NCBI RefSeq assembly: GCF_014077095.1
Contig: NZ_JACGVG010000025.1
Span: forward strand, 124,001 to 188,000
Direction of reading: 5' to 3'
DNA from: Colwellia sp. MB02u-6
GTDB lineage: Bacteria > Pseudomonadota > Gammaproteobacteria > Enterobacterales > Alteromonadaceae
Length of the DNA stretch: 64,000 nt
The position numbers and the translations under genes are program-made. Of this stretch, positions 9,428 through 17,322 are shown in pieces. Within the stretch, counting starts at the first letter, position 1. Each line of letters starts with the position of its first letter. The notes below the pieces were generated by a model. It saw only the letters and a list, made by a program, of their open reading frames with translations, was not told the DNA's origin and ran no database searches.

Positions 9428-9910
9428 TTAAAGTATTGCAGCGATATCACTGGCAATATCGGCGGGCTTAGTGCTTGGGCTATAACGTTTTATCACTTTA
9501 CCTTGATTATTAACCAAGAATTTTGTGAAATTCCATTTAATACTTTTGCTTCCTAACAGCCCTGGCGCTGCATTTTTTAGGTGCTGATATAACGGGTGAG
9601 CGTTATCGCCATTGACCTCTATTTTACTGAACAGGTCGAATGAAATCTTAAAGTTAAGATCACAAAACTTTTTAATTTCACTGTTCTCAGCTTTTTCTTG
9701 CTTGCCAAATTGGTTACAAGGAAAAGCGAGTACTTCAAAACCTTTGTCTTTGTATTCTTGATATAGTGTTTCTAAACCTGCATATTGTGGCGTAAAACCA
9801 CAAGCACTAGCCGTATTAACGATCAACAGGGTTTTGCCTTGATATTTAGTAAAATCAACGGCTTCATTTTTATAATTGTTGGCACCAAAGGTGTAAATAG
9901 TGTTTGTCAT
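9428..9910 (-). CDS. Glutathione peroxidase family protein (Cys type)
   Basis: A thiol peroxidase of the GPx fold that reduces hydrogen peroxide and organic hydroperoxides; bacterial Cys versions often use thioredoxin. Seen in order: NTASACGFTPQY with the peroxidatic Cys (Cys37 from this start), FPCNQFGKQE giving the Gln of the catalytic tetrad, and KWNFTKFL giving Trp and Asn. The Cys of FPCNQF is the usual resolving position. The frame can be extended three codons to a TTG at 9919, but ATG at 9910 gives the family's normal length of about 160 aa. Single gene with its own terminator. Confidence 0.93.
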   Translation of the reverse strand: MTNTIYTFGANNYKNEAVDFTKYQGKTLLIVNTASACGFTPQYAGLETLYQEYKDKGFEVLAFPCNQFGKQEKAENSEIKKFCDLNFKISFDLFSKIEVNGDNAHPLYQHLKNAAPGLLGSKSIKWNFTKFLVNNQGKVIKRYSPSTKPADIASDIAAIL

Positions 9911-10177
9911 AAGACTCAACGGGTTGGATCAATGTCAAAACAGAATAAGGTATAGGCGTGAAATTAACAAGATTAACGCGCCAGCACTTTCATCTAGTGG
10001 GTAATGATATTTAGCGGATAATAATAGCTAGCAAGTGGCTGATGTGTAGAGTTTGCTCGAGTGGGTACTAAAGAGCTGATAAAAGTTAAAGCTTATAAAA
10101 ACAGCTGAAAAAGACGAAAATCACGCGTAAAAATACAGATGAAATTTCGCCTGAGCGTTAAAATATCGCTTGATAAG

Positions 10178-11041
10178 TTATGACAATCGGGTCAATAAGC
10201 TTGAGGTGTCCCAGCGTTTACCGCCATTTTTTTGTACATCGGCATAAAATTGATCTACTAGCGCGGTTAATGGCAGGGTAGAGCCATTATTTTTTGCCTC
10301 AGTTAGGGCAATGTCGAGATCTTTTCTCATCCAGTCAACCGCAAAACCAAAATCATACTCGCCTTCTAACATGCTTTTATGACGGTTATTCATTTGCCAA
10401 GACCCCGCAGCGCCTTGACTGATCACTTCAACAACCTGCTCGCAATCTAGCCCTGCGTTTTGGCCAAAATGCAATGCTTCAGCTAAACCTTGAATAACAC
10501 CCGCGATACAAATTTGGTTCATCATTTTTGCCAATTGGCCGCTACCGACAGGCCCAAGTAATTTACTAAATTTGGCATAGCATTGCATCGCACTTTCAGC
10601 TGAGGCGTATGTGTTTTGCTCGCCGCCAACCATAATTGATAATTGGCCATTAATAGCGCCAGCCTCACCACCTGATACTGGCGCATCTAAAAACCCTAGA
10701 TTAAGCTCAGTAGCTTGTTCTGCGAGTTCGCGGGCAACCGTGGCCGACGCTGTGGTATGGTCGACAAGAATAGCCTGAGTTTTCATGCCTGAAAATACGC
10801 CCTCTGGCCCTAAAACCACTTGGCGTAGGTCATCATCATTACCGACACATACAAAAACAATATCGCTGTCGTTCACCGCTTTTGCTGGTGTGCTAGCCAT
10901 GGCTCCGCCATATTGCGCTACCCAGTGTTGAGCTTTTGTTGTTGTGCGATTATAAACGGTCACGTCATAACCCGCTTTTTGCAAATGGCCCGCCATAGGA
11001 AAACCCATAACACCTAAACCAATAAAAGAAACTTTTTTCAT
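10178..11041 (-). CDS. NAD(P)-dependent beta-hydroxyacid dehydrogenase (3-hydroxyisobutyrate/tartronate semialdehyde type)
   Basis: 287 aa from the chosen start. The Rossmann motif FIGLGVMGFPMAGHL stands at the N-terminus, followed by the substrate-binding DAPVSGGEAGAINGQL and the catalytic Lys region GQLAKMMNQI. This is the 3-HIBADH family, which oxidises short beta-hydroxyacids or reduces semialdehydes; the exact substrate cannot be told. Start: the frame extends to an ATG at 11089, but ATG 11041 (MKKVSFIGLG) follows AGGTTGA and places the Rossmann strand at residue 4, as in the family. No partner genes are nearby. Confidence 0.88.
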   Translation of the reverse strand: MKKVSFIGLGVMGFPMAGHLQKAGYDVTVYNRTTTKAQHWVAQYGGAMASTPAKAVNDSDIVFVCVGNDDDLRQVVLGPEGVFSGMKTQAILVDHTTASATVARELAEQATELNLGFLDAPVSGGEAGAINGQLSIMVGGEQNTYASAESAMQCYAKFSKLLGPVGSGQLAKMMNQICIAGVIQGLAEALHFGQNAGLDCEQVVEVISQGAAGSWQMNNRHKSMLEGEYDFGFAVDWMRKDLDIALTEAKNNGSTLPLTALVDQFYADVQKNGGKRWDTSSLLTRLS

Positions 11042-11288
11042 ATTGTTCAACCTATTAAAATTAAATTTGTTAACGTTTGTAGCAGACATGGAGTGATTAG
11101 CTTTAGCTGATAGCTGTTGTATGGAGCAAAATTTTACTGGGTTTTAAACGGCTTAAATATCAGCTAAAGTCAGCGGTTGTATTTAAAAATTCGTTGCAAT
11201 TTACGTCATCAATGCCAAGTAAATGATAAAAAGTAGCGCCGGTATATAATCATTAAATTATTTTCATTAAATAATTTTGCATTAAACA

Positions 11289-11468
11289 ATACCAAGCTCA
11301 CTCATTTGCTGATTATGTTACCTGGTTTCAATCACCCACTAACACTACCATTATCACTACCACGCTATTTAGCAAACCATCAGCACAAGGCGTTATTAAA
11401 ATAAAGGCCTTGAATTTGGCTATTTTTGCTAGGCATAAACTAGGCTAGCTAATCAATAAAACCGGTAT
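11289..11468. repeat. MITE-like dispersed element, copy A
   Basis: Starts ATACCAAG and ends CCGGTAT, imperfect inverted ends. The interior, notably the stretch with GCCTTGAATTTGGCTATTTT, aligns with copy B at 35553-35715. It fills most of the 440-bp gap between the dehydrogenase and sbcB; no gene is seen there. Confidence 0.6.
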
Positions 11469-11485
11469 AATCAATTCAAGCAATA

Positions 11486-12943
11486 TTATTTACTGATATA
11501 TTCAAACAAGGCTTTTAGTAACTGCATTTTTTCGGTGTTATTTTCATGTTCAAAGGCCAAGTTTTCTAACTTCATCATATACTCATCAGCGCTCAATAAA
11601 CCTTTAGTGCCATACTGAAGACGGTCTTGACAATGCGCCTGCCACTTTTGTTGCTCGCCGTCGTCTAGGGTATAAGGGAAGTTACGCGCCCGATAACTAA
11701 ACAACAGGGTGTTTAATCGCTTATCTTGAAACTGAAAAGGGTGCGTGCCCAATTGCTCTGGCGCTAGTTGGTGCAATATATCCATTTGCGCTTTGTCGCC
11801 ATGAGAGAAAAATTCTCCACCATATAAGGCAAATTCAGCTTCTACTGGTTTATCATCAAAGTCATTACTGGCAAAAACATCGGTTAATTTATCTCTAAGT
11901 TCAGTATATTGCTTAAGGCTCTTTAGATGCTCTAAACAAAGCTCGCGAGGAATATTTAAGCGTTCAGCATTTTCAGGTAACAAAGTTTTTGCTGGCGCGA
12001 CAATAGGGCACTTATTTAAGTGAATTAACTTAACCGGGATCGGCAATTCATCTTCTGCTAATTCATCATAACGGGTATATAAACGTGCTTTTATCTCGGC
12101 ACTAGACAGTGCAAATAACGGCGATGGGTCAAGCGCTAAATCTACCGCTATTACAGCATTTTTATTAATAGGGTGATAACAAATCGGCGCAAACCAGCTA
12201 GTGCAACCATGTAAAGAAGAGACTTTACTTGAGGTATGAACAATAGGGGTCATGTGGTAAACATCAATGAGTTCAGCCACTTGCTTTTTGTTCTTCAAAT
12301 TAAAGATAAAGTCATATAACTTTGGCTGCTTTTCTTTAATCAGCTTGGCCATAGCGATAGTGGCATATACGTCACTCATCGCATCATGCGCCGCTTCATG
12401 GTCAATACCATTCGCTCTTGTTAGCAACTCTAAACGAAAACTAACCACTTGTTCGCCGTCGCGTTCAACAGTTGGCCATTCAATACCTTCAGGTCGCAAG
12501 GCATAGCAAGCGCGTACCATATCTATAATGTCCCAGCGGCTATTACCATTTTGCCACTCACGCGCGTAAGGGTCGTAAAAGTTGCGATAGAATAAGTAGC
12601 GAGTTACCTCGTCATCAAAGCGAATACTGTTGTAGCCAGCGACACAAGTGTTAGCTTGGGAAAATAGTCCGTGAATACGCTCAGCAAATTCAGCCTCACT
12701 TAAGCCTTCTCGCAAAGCCTTTTGCGGGGTAATACCCGTAACTAAACAAGCTTCAGGCTGCGGCAGATAATCAGCAGGTGGCGAGCAATAAAACATTTCG
12801 GGCTCACCAATAATATTTAAATCGAGATCTGTGCGAATACCGGCAAACTGAGAGGGTTTGTCAAATTTTGGTGATATCCCCCAGGTTTCATAATCGTGCC
12901 AAAGGATTGTAGCTTGTGTATGTGTGTTTTGATTGGTTGGCAT
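11486..12943 (-). CDS. sbcB: Exodeoxyribonuclease I
   Basis: ExoI degrades single-stranded DNA 3' to 5' in recombination and mismatch repair. The 485 aa protein carries the DEDDh exonuclease motifs: HDYETWG (Asp, Glu), a central GYNSIRFDDEVTRYLFYRN segment, and HEAAHDAMSDV (His, Asp). The SH3-like and C-terminal ExoI extension are present by length. Start at ATG 12943; the first motif begins 12 residues later. The gene lies against the left border of an accessory island; its upstream 158 bp carry three short tandem ACCTACAAAAT-like repeats (13046-13075). Confidence 0.96.
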   Translation of the reverse strand: MPTNQNTHTQATILWHDYETWGISPKFDKPSQFAGIRTDLDLNIIGEPEMFYCSPPADYLPQPEACLVTGITPQKALREGLSEAEFAERIHGLFSQANTCVAGYNSIRFDDEVTRYLFYRNFYDPYAREWQNGNSRWDIIDMVRACYALRPEGIEWPTVERDGEQVVSFRLELLTRANGIDHEAAHDAMSDVYATIAMAKLIKEKQPKLYDFIFNLKNKKQVAELIDVYHMTPIVHTSSKVSSLHGCTSWFAPICYHPINKNAVIAVDLALDPSPLFALSSAEIKARLYTRYDELAEDELPIPVKLIHLNKCPIVAPAKTLLPENAERLNIPRELCLEHLKSLKQYTELRDKLTDVFASNDFDDKPVEAEFALYGGEFFSHGDKAQMDILHQLAPEQLGTHPFQFQDKRLNTLLFSYRARNFPYTLDDGEQQKWQAHCQDRLQYGTKGLLSADEYMMKLENLAFEHENNTEKMQLLKALFEYISK

Positions 12944-13101
12944 TGGTATGTTTTTGTCCCGTTTTTATTGGCCTGAAATTAACTTTTTTTGTTTTATTGA
13001 GAGCTAAGTTATTTATGTTTATTCATTGTTTTTGTCTGCACTGTTACCTACAAAATACCTACAAAATACCTACAAAAAACTAACCCTTGTGTAGATAGTG
13101 G

Positions 13102-13620
13102 ATGAAGCTATCACATCCTATATTAAAGAAATATCATAATAAGAGCCATGATAAACTTTTCGAGCTTGCTGATCGAGACTCTATCAGTATAAGCGTGTCT
13201 GCAAAAGGCAAAATGGTTTGGCAATTCAGCCATCGTTATAACAATAAAGCTGACCATTTGAGATTGGGGCATTGCCCTAACGTGTCTTTGCGTGATATCA
13301 GAAACTGAGTGCCAAAATTTAAGGGATTATTATTTGATGGGAAAAACCCTAAGCCTTTATGGCAACATAAAAATAAGAATGAAGCGAAATTTACGTTGAT
13401 AACATTAGTTCAGCATTGGTTTGAAAGTGTTACTGAAATAAAATATAAAGTATCTACTCATCACAACTACATAACTACTACAGATAAATGGGTTAAAAAT
13501 ACGCCCAAGAAAGCGAATACTTTAAGTGAAAACTGGGTTAAAAAGCACTTCACTATTACTTTTGATGGAATGCGGCATTGGGTCGCACAGAGTATTTTAG
13601 CCAAAAAGCCAAACAACTAA
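13102..13620 (+). pseudogene. Broken tyrosine integrase (DUF4102/P4 type)
   Basis: Two stretches in the same frame are separated by one TGA (13306-13308). The first (residues 1-68) matches the DUF4102 N-terminal domain: KLFELADRDSISISV, KGKMVWQFSHRY and LRLGHCPNVSLRDIR correspond to the usual DGGGLYL, GSKLWRFRY and LSLGxYPxVSLAEAR segments. The second (about 100 residues) covers the core-binding SAM-like domain (FESVTEIKYKVSTHHNY) and then stops; the catalytic domain with the Arg-His-Arg-Tyr residues is absent. So the gene carries an in-frame stop and a C-terminal deletion. It marks the left edge of the island that follows. Confidence 0.7.
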
Positions 13621-13869
13621 ATAACTAAATAACTACTGAAAGGCCGCTACCGGGCTAATGGGTATGGTTGCAACAATGATGACCATTTATGGTAATAACA
13701 ACCACTCACCAAATGAATTTGAACTAGATGGTCTTTTGAATTTCCTTTCTAATTTATATGAAAATATCTGATTGTATCAATTTGTAATGCATTGATAGAA
13801 AACAACAATATGGATAAACTTTGTGTCACAATAGAATGATAAAGATATCTACGCGAAAGGAACCCGCGC

Positions 13870-15651
13870 TTGCCTGCTCAATTTTATAATGAAAATGCCA
13901 ATAAGCTAGCCCAGCAATACCTGTCAAAATCATTTGATGAGGTACATCAAAGTTGGTCGCAACTTTTGCCATCCGTTATAAAAAATGCTCATGCGCGTAT
14001 TCTTGATATTGGTGCAGGCTCTGGTCGCGATGCTAAACATATAGCGCAACTTGCCGCGCGCACTCACGGCACCGAAAACAAGGTTCAAGTAGTGGCTGTT
14101 GAACCTGCCAACCTATTGGCTGAACTGGGTGCAAACCAAACCACAGGGCTAAACGTAAAGTGGCTGACAGATTCATTACCCGCATTAAACGTTATCACCA
14201 AACAAGAAGTCAGCTTTGATTTAATCCTCTTAAGCGCGGTTTGGATGCATATACCTGTAGGTGATCGTGCTCGCTCAATACGTAAATTAGCTAATTTACT
14301 TAAACCCGGTGGCAAACTGGTTATTTCTCTCAGGCATGGACAAACCATTGAGGATTGCAATGAACGTAAAATGCATACCGTGTGTGCTAACGAACTCAAA
14401 CAACTCGCTAGCGATGTTGGCTTATTCATTCAATTAGAAACACCAAAAGAATCAGACAAACTCGGCCGTGATCACGTTTCATGGCAAACCCTAGTATTGC
14501 AAATGCCAGACGATGGCACGGGCGCTTTTCCTTTTATTCGCCATGTAGCACTAAACGATGGCAAATCAGCAACCCATAAACTGGCCTTACTTAGAGTTTT
14601 ATTAAGAATTGCTGATGGCTATGCAGGCGCAGTGCTAAGGCGAGAGCCATCACCATTTGGCGATCGCGTTATTTTACCCGTAGGCTTAGTGGCGCTGTAT
14701 TGGTGTCATCAGTACAAAGACTTAATTGATAGCCACAATATATTTCAAACACCGAATAAAAGCCCCAACATGGGGTTTATGAAAGCGAATGGTTGGCAGA
14801 AATTAACCCATCGCAGCGCGTCAGATTATCGTATTGGCAATCTATTTACCGGTGACGATGCTATCGCGCTGCATAAGACACTCTCTGCGGCAGTCAGTAA
14901 TATTAAAACGATGCCATGTCGTTATATCACCTTCCCTAATAGAGAAGCTAATAGTAACAACACCGTATTTGAAGTAGCCAGCAAAACCGTAACAGCCAAA
15001 GACAGCATATTTCTTGATTTACAAACCCTTGAACAATGGGGCGAATTTTCACTGCCTGAATCGACTTGGTTAGCGTTTAATCGCTACGCCTGTTGGATTG
15101 AACCTGTACTAGTTAATGAATGGGTAAAAACCATGGCAAGTTATGCCGGTAATGCTCAATATAAATCGCCTGAAAAACAATACAAATTATTTCAAGCCTT
15201 AAACTGGGAAGAGCCTAAACGCAGTACTGTTGAGGTACGTGAACGCTTTAACATCATACAAAACGCATTGCCAAAAGACGAAAAAATACACTGCGTATGG
15301 TCGGCTAAATCATTAAAACAAAAATACGATATTGATCACAGTATGCCATTTGCCCGATGGCCCAATAACGATTTATGGAATTTATTGAAAACCGATAGCC
15401 AAGTGAATAATCAAAAAAGCGATAGATTGCCAACCGAGCAGAAATTAAAGCAGGCTAAAGAAAGAATTCAGCATTGGTGGCAAGTTGCTTGGCTTGAACC
15501 AGAAGATCAGATTCAGCAACGATTTTTCGCTGAGGCTAATATTGCCTTGCCGGGGTTAAATTCAGATAACTCGTCAGTAGATGATTTGTTTGAAGCTTTG
15601 GTGATGCAACGTGGACGACTGAAAGAAATGCAGCAGTTGAGAGAGTGGTGA
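13870..15651 (+). CDS. Class I SAM methyltransferase fused to an HNH nuclease-like domain
   Basis: 593 aa. The N-terminal 200 residues are a class I methyltransferase: LDIGAGSGRDA (SAM motif I, about 45-55), VVAVEPA (acidic strand 2), and a FDLILLSAVWMH strand before LLKPGGKLVISL. The middle part is not recognised. The C-terminal region contains an HNH pattern at normal spacing: D489-H490, N504, then N513-N514-x-K516 (IDHSMPFARW, NLLKTDSQVNNQKSDR). The usual zinc Cys pairs are not obvious. Start is TTG 13870 behind AAAGGAA at 13856-13862. It stands alone between the integrase remnant and the E1/E2 operon. A role in DNA or RNA modification with nuclease activity is inferred; the substrate is unknown. 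Confidence 0.7.
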   Translation: MPAQFYNENANKLAQQYLSKSFDEVHQSWSQLLPSVIKNAHARILDIGAGSGRDAKHIAQLAARTHGTENKVQVVAVEPANLLAELGANQTTGLNVKWLTDSLPALNVITKQEVSFDLILLSAVWMHIPVGDRARSIRKLANLLKPGGKLVISLRHGQTIEDCNERKMHTVCANELKQLASDVGLFIQLETPKESDKLGRDHVSWQTLVLQMPDDGTGAFPFIRHVALNDGKSATHKLALLRVLLRIADGYAGAVLRREPSPFGDRVILPVGLVALYWCHQYKDLIDSHNIFQTPNKSPNMGFMKANGWQKLTHRSASDYRIGNLFTGDDAIALHKTLSAAVSNIKTMPCRYITFPNREANSNNTVFEVASKTVTAKDSIFLDLQTLEQWGEFSLPESTWLAFNRYACWIEPVLVNEWVKTMASYAGNAQYKSPEKQYKLFQALNWEEPKRSTVEVRERFNIIQNALPKDEKIHCVWSAKSLKQKYDIDHSMPFARWPNNDLWNLLKTDSQVNNQKSDRLPTEQKLKQAKERIQHWWQVAWLEPEDQIQQRFFAEANIALPGLNSDNSSVDDLFEALVMQRGRLKEMQQLREW

Positions 15652-16155
15652 ATGTTTCAATTTACTCTGTCCTCATTTATTCTTTAACTAGCATGTTTCT
15701 TTGGTGCGCATTGGAGACATTAGCAGACAGTCATGGCTAATGTCCGCTTTAAGCCTTGAGTTCAAATGGTGAATGCAACGCTATCCTTAAAGTAAAGGAG
15801 CGTAGCCATGAAAAGAAGACCTAAGGTTTTAGCACCATACCGACAGCTTTGAGGCTGTAAGCGGTCATAAATAAAGAGCCGAATCAATATATCTAGCAGT
15901 CACAATGAACCTATTGATGACCTTTTCTTGATACTTTGTTTGCCTCTTAATATTTATACAAAGCTTATTTGATTTTGTATATCTAAAATACTGAACTTTA
16001 TTTAATACAATGATTGTATTTTTATGTTTTATACCCACACATTAAAAAAGGCGTTTTGAAAGTTACAGCATAGTTACTTATTAATAATCAACTATTTGTC
16101 GTACCTTTAAAATAAAACCTTACACTAAAATTGCGCTCTAATTCAAAGGAACGAT
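15652..16155. other. 504-bp gap with a hairpin and the promoter region of the MBL-E2/E1-JAB operon
   Basis: A 9-bp inverted repeat GACATTAGC/GCTAATGTC with an 11-base loop lies at 15716-15744. A 14-codon frame (ATG 15808, MKRRPKVLAPYRQL) follows a good AAAGGAG site but is too short to call a gene; it may be a leader peptide or a remnant. The last 100 bp are AT-rich and end in AAAGGAACGAT before the MBL start. Confidence 0.5.
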
Positions 16156-17322
16156 ATGACAGCTACAATCAAGTTCTTCCCCGTAGGTAACGGAGATATG
16201 ACTCTCATTACCACCAATTCTGGTAAAAATATTCTAATTGATTGCAACATACGTTCTGGCAAAGAATGTCCTGATGTTGTCAAGCAACTTAGAGAGTGTT
16301 TACCCCGAGATAGTAAAAATCGATTATTCGTTGACTTTTTCGTATGGAGTCATCCTGATGAAGATCATTGTAAAGGCATAAAGGAACACTTTCACCTTGG
16401 AGAACCGTCTGGTTGGAAAAAAAACGATAACAAAATATTTATCAATGAGGTTTATTCATCTCCTATTGTTTTCCGACGTGCAGAAAAAAATAGTAAGAAA
16501 AATAGTTTAACGCTATGTGAAGATGCTAAAGCGTTTAATAAAGAAATAAAACGTCGTGTAAATCTTTACAAAAAGAACAATAAGCTTGGTCAATGTGGTG
16601 ATTTAGTAAAGGTACTTGGTGAAGACGAAAAAGGTAAAACTGACGATATACAGAGTATCGTACATAAGTTGGACTCTGAAATAAAAATGACTAGCGATCT
16701 CTCAGTTAAATTATTAGGTCCAAGCCCTATTTCAGAGTTGGAAACAGACGAGGACAAACTCAGTTCAAACGAATCTAGCGTAATGATGAACTATGCGATT
16801 AAAGTAAACGGTTGTTCCACACAATTTTTTACTCTCGGTGATGCCGAGGTAGCTTGCAATGAAGCATTGTGGAAACGTAAGTCCGACTCTAAAACGACAA
16901 AGGATTTGTCTTATAATGTTCTTCAGGTTCCACACCACTGCTCATGGCGTTCAATAAGTCACGACAGTTTAAAGGAAGCCAAAAAAAATAAAACAGTAGC
17001 CAAAGTATCAAATGACGCATTAAGTGCATTAAATGAAGCAAATAACAGTGCAATCATAGTAGCTAGTTGCAATGAAATTAAAAATGATGATAACAACCCC
17101 CCAGCTCATAAAGCAAAAAAGGAATACGAAAAAATAGCGAATCACGTCAAAGGGTCATTTAAATGTGTTGACGATCACAAGAACAGCAAAAAGGAAAACA
17201 TTCCTCTTACCATAGTCATCGAGAGTAGTGGCGCTAAGGTAAAATCAGCGGCAAGTTTGTCTGCCAACTCCAATGCTACACCACAAAAAGTTAATCGTGA
17301 TGGTAGCGGCGGCTATGCATAA
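16156..17322 (+). CDS. ComEC/Rec2-type metallo-beta-lactamase fold protein of a ubiquitin-like conjugation operon
   Basis: 388 aa, first gene of a tight four-gene operon. The MBL metal motifs are SHPDEDHCKGI (the HxDxDH form of ComEC-type enzymes), TLGDAE (bridging Asp) and VPHHCS (matching VPHHGS of ComEC). A Lys-rich insert of about 120 residues separates the first motif from the later ones. After the fold the last 25 residues look flexible (Ser, Ala, Asn rich) and end in DGSGGYA. Ribosome site AAAGGAA before ATG 16156. In type II CBASS the E2-E1 fusion is preceded by a nucleotide cyclase whose own C-terminus is conjugated; here the MBL protein holds that place. Its nuclease or hydrolase target is unknown. 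Confidence 0.82.
   Translation: MTATIKFFPVGNGDMTLITTNSGKNILIDCNIRSGKECPDVVKQLRECLPRDSKNRLFVDFFVWSHPDEDHCKGIKEHFHLGEPSGWKKNDNKIFINEVYSSPIVFRRAEKNSKKNSLTLCEDAKAFNKEIKRRVNLYKKNNKLGQCGDLVKVLGEDEKGKTDDIQSIVHKLDSEIKMTSDLSVKLLGPSPISELETDEDKLSSNESSVMMNYAIKVNGCSTQFFTLGDAEVACNEALWKRKSDSKTTKDLSYNVLQVPHHCSWRSISHDSLKEAKKNKTVAKVSNDALSALNEANNSAIIVASCNEIKNDDNNPPAHKAKKEYEKIANHVKGSFKCVDDHKNSKKENIPLTIVIESSGAKVKSAASLSANSNATPQKVNRDGSGGYA

Noticed and set aside
13306-13308. The TGA in the integrase as selenocysteine codon
   Set aside because: The window has selD, but no SECIS-like stem is seen after this TGA, integrases do not use Sec, and the catalytic domain is also missing.
15808-15852. 14-codon frame with a good ribosome site
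   Set aside because: Too short to call without conservation data; mentioned only as possible leader peptide.
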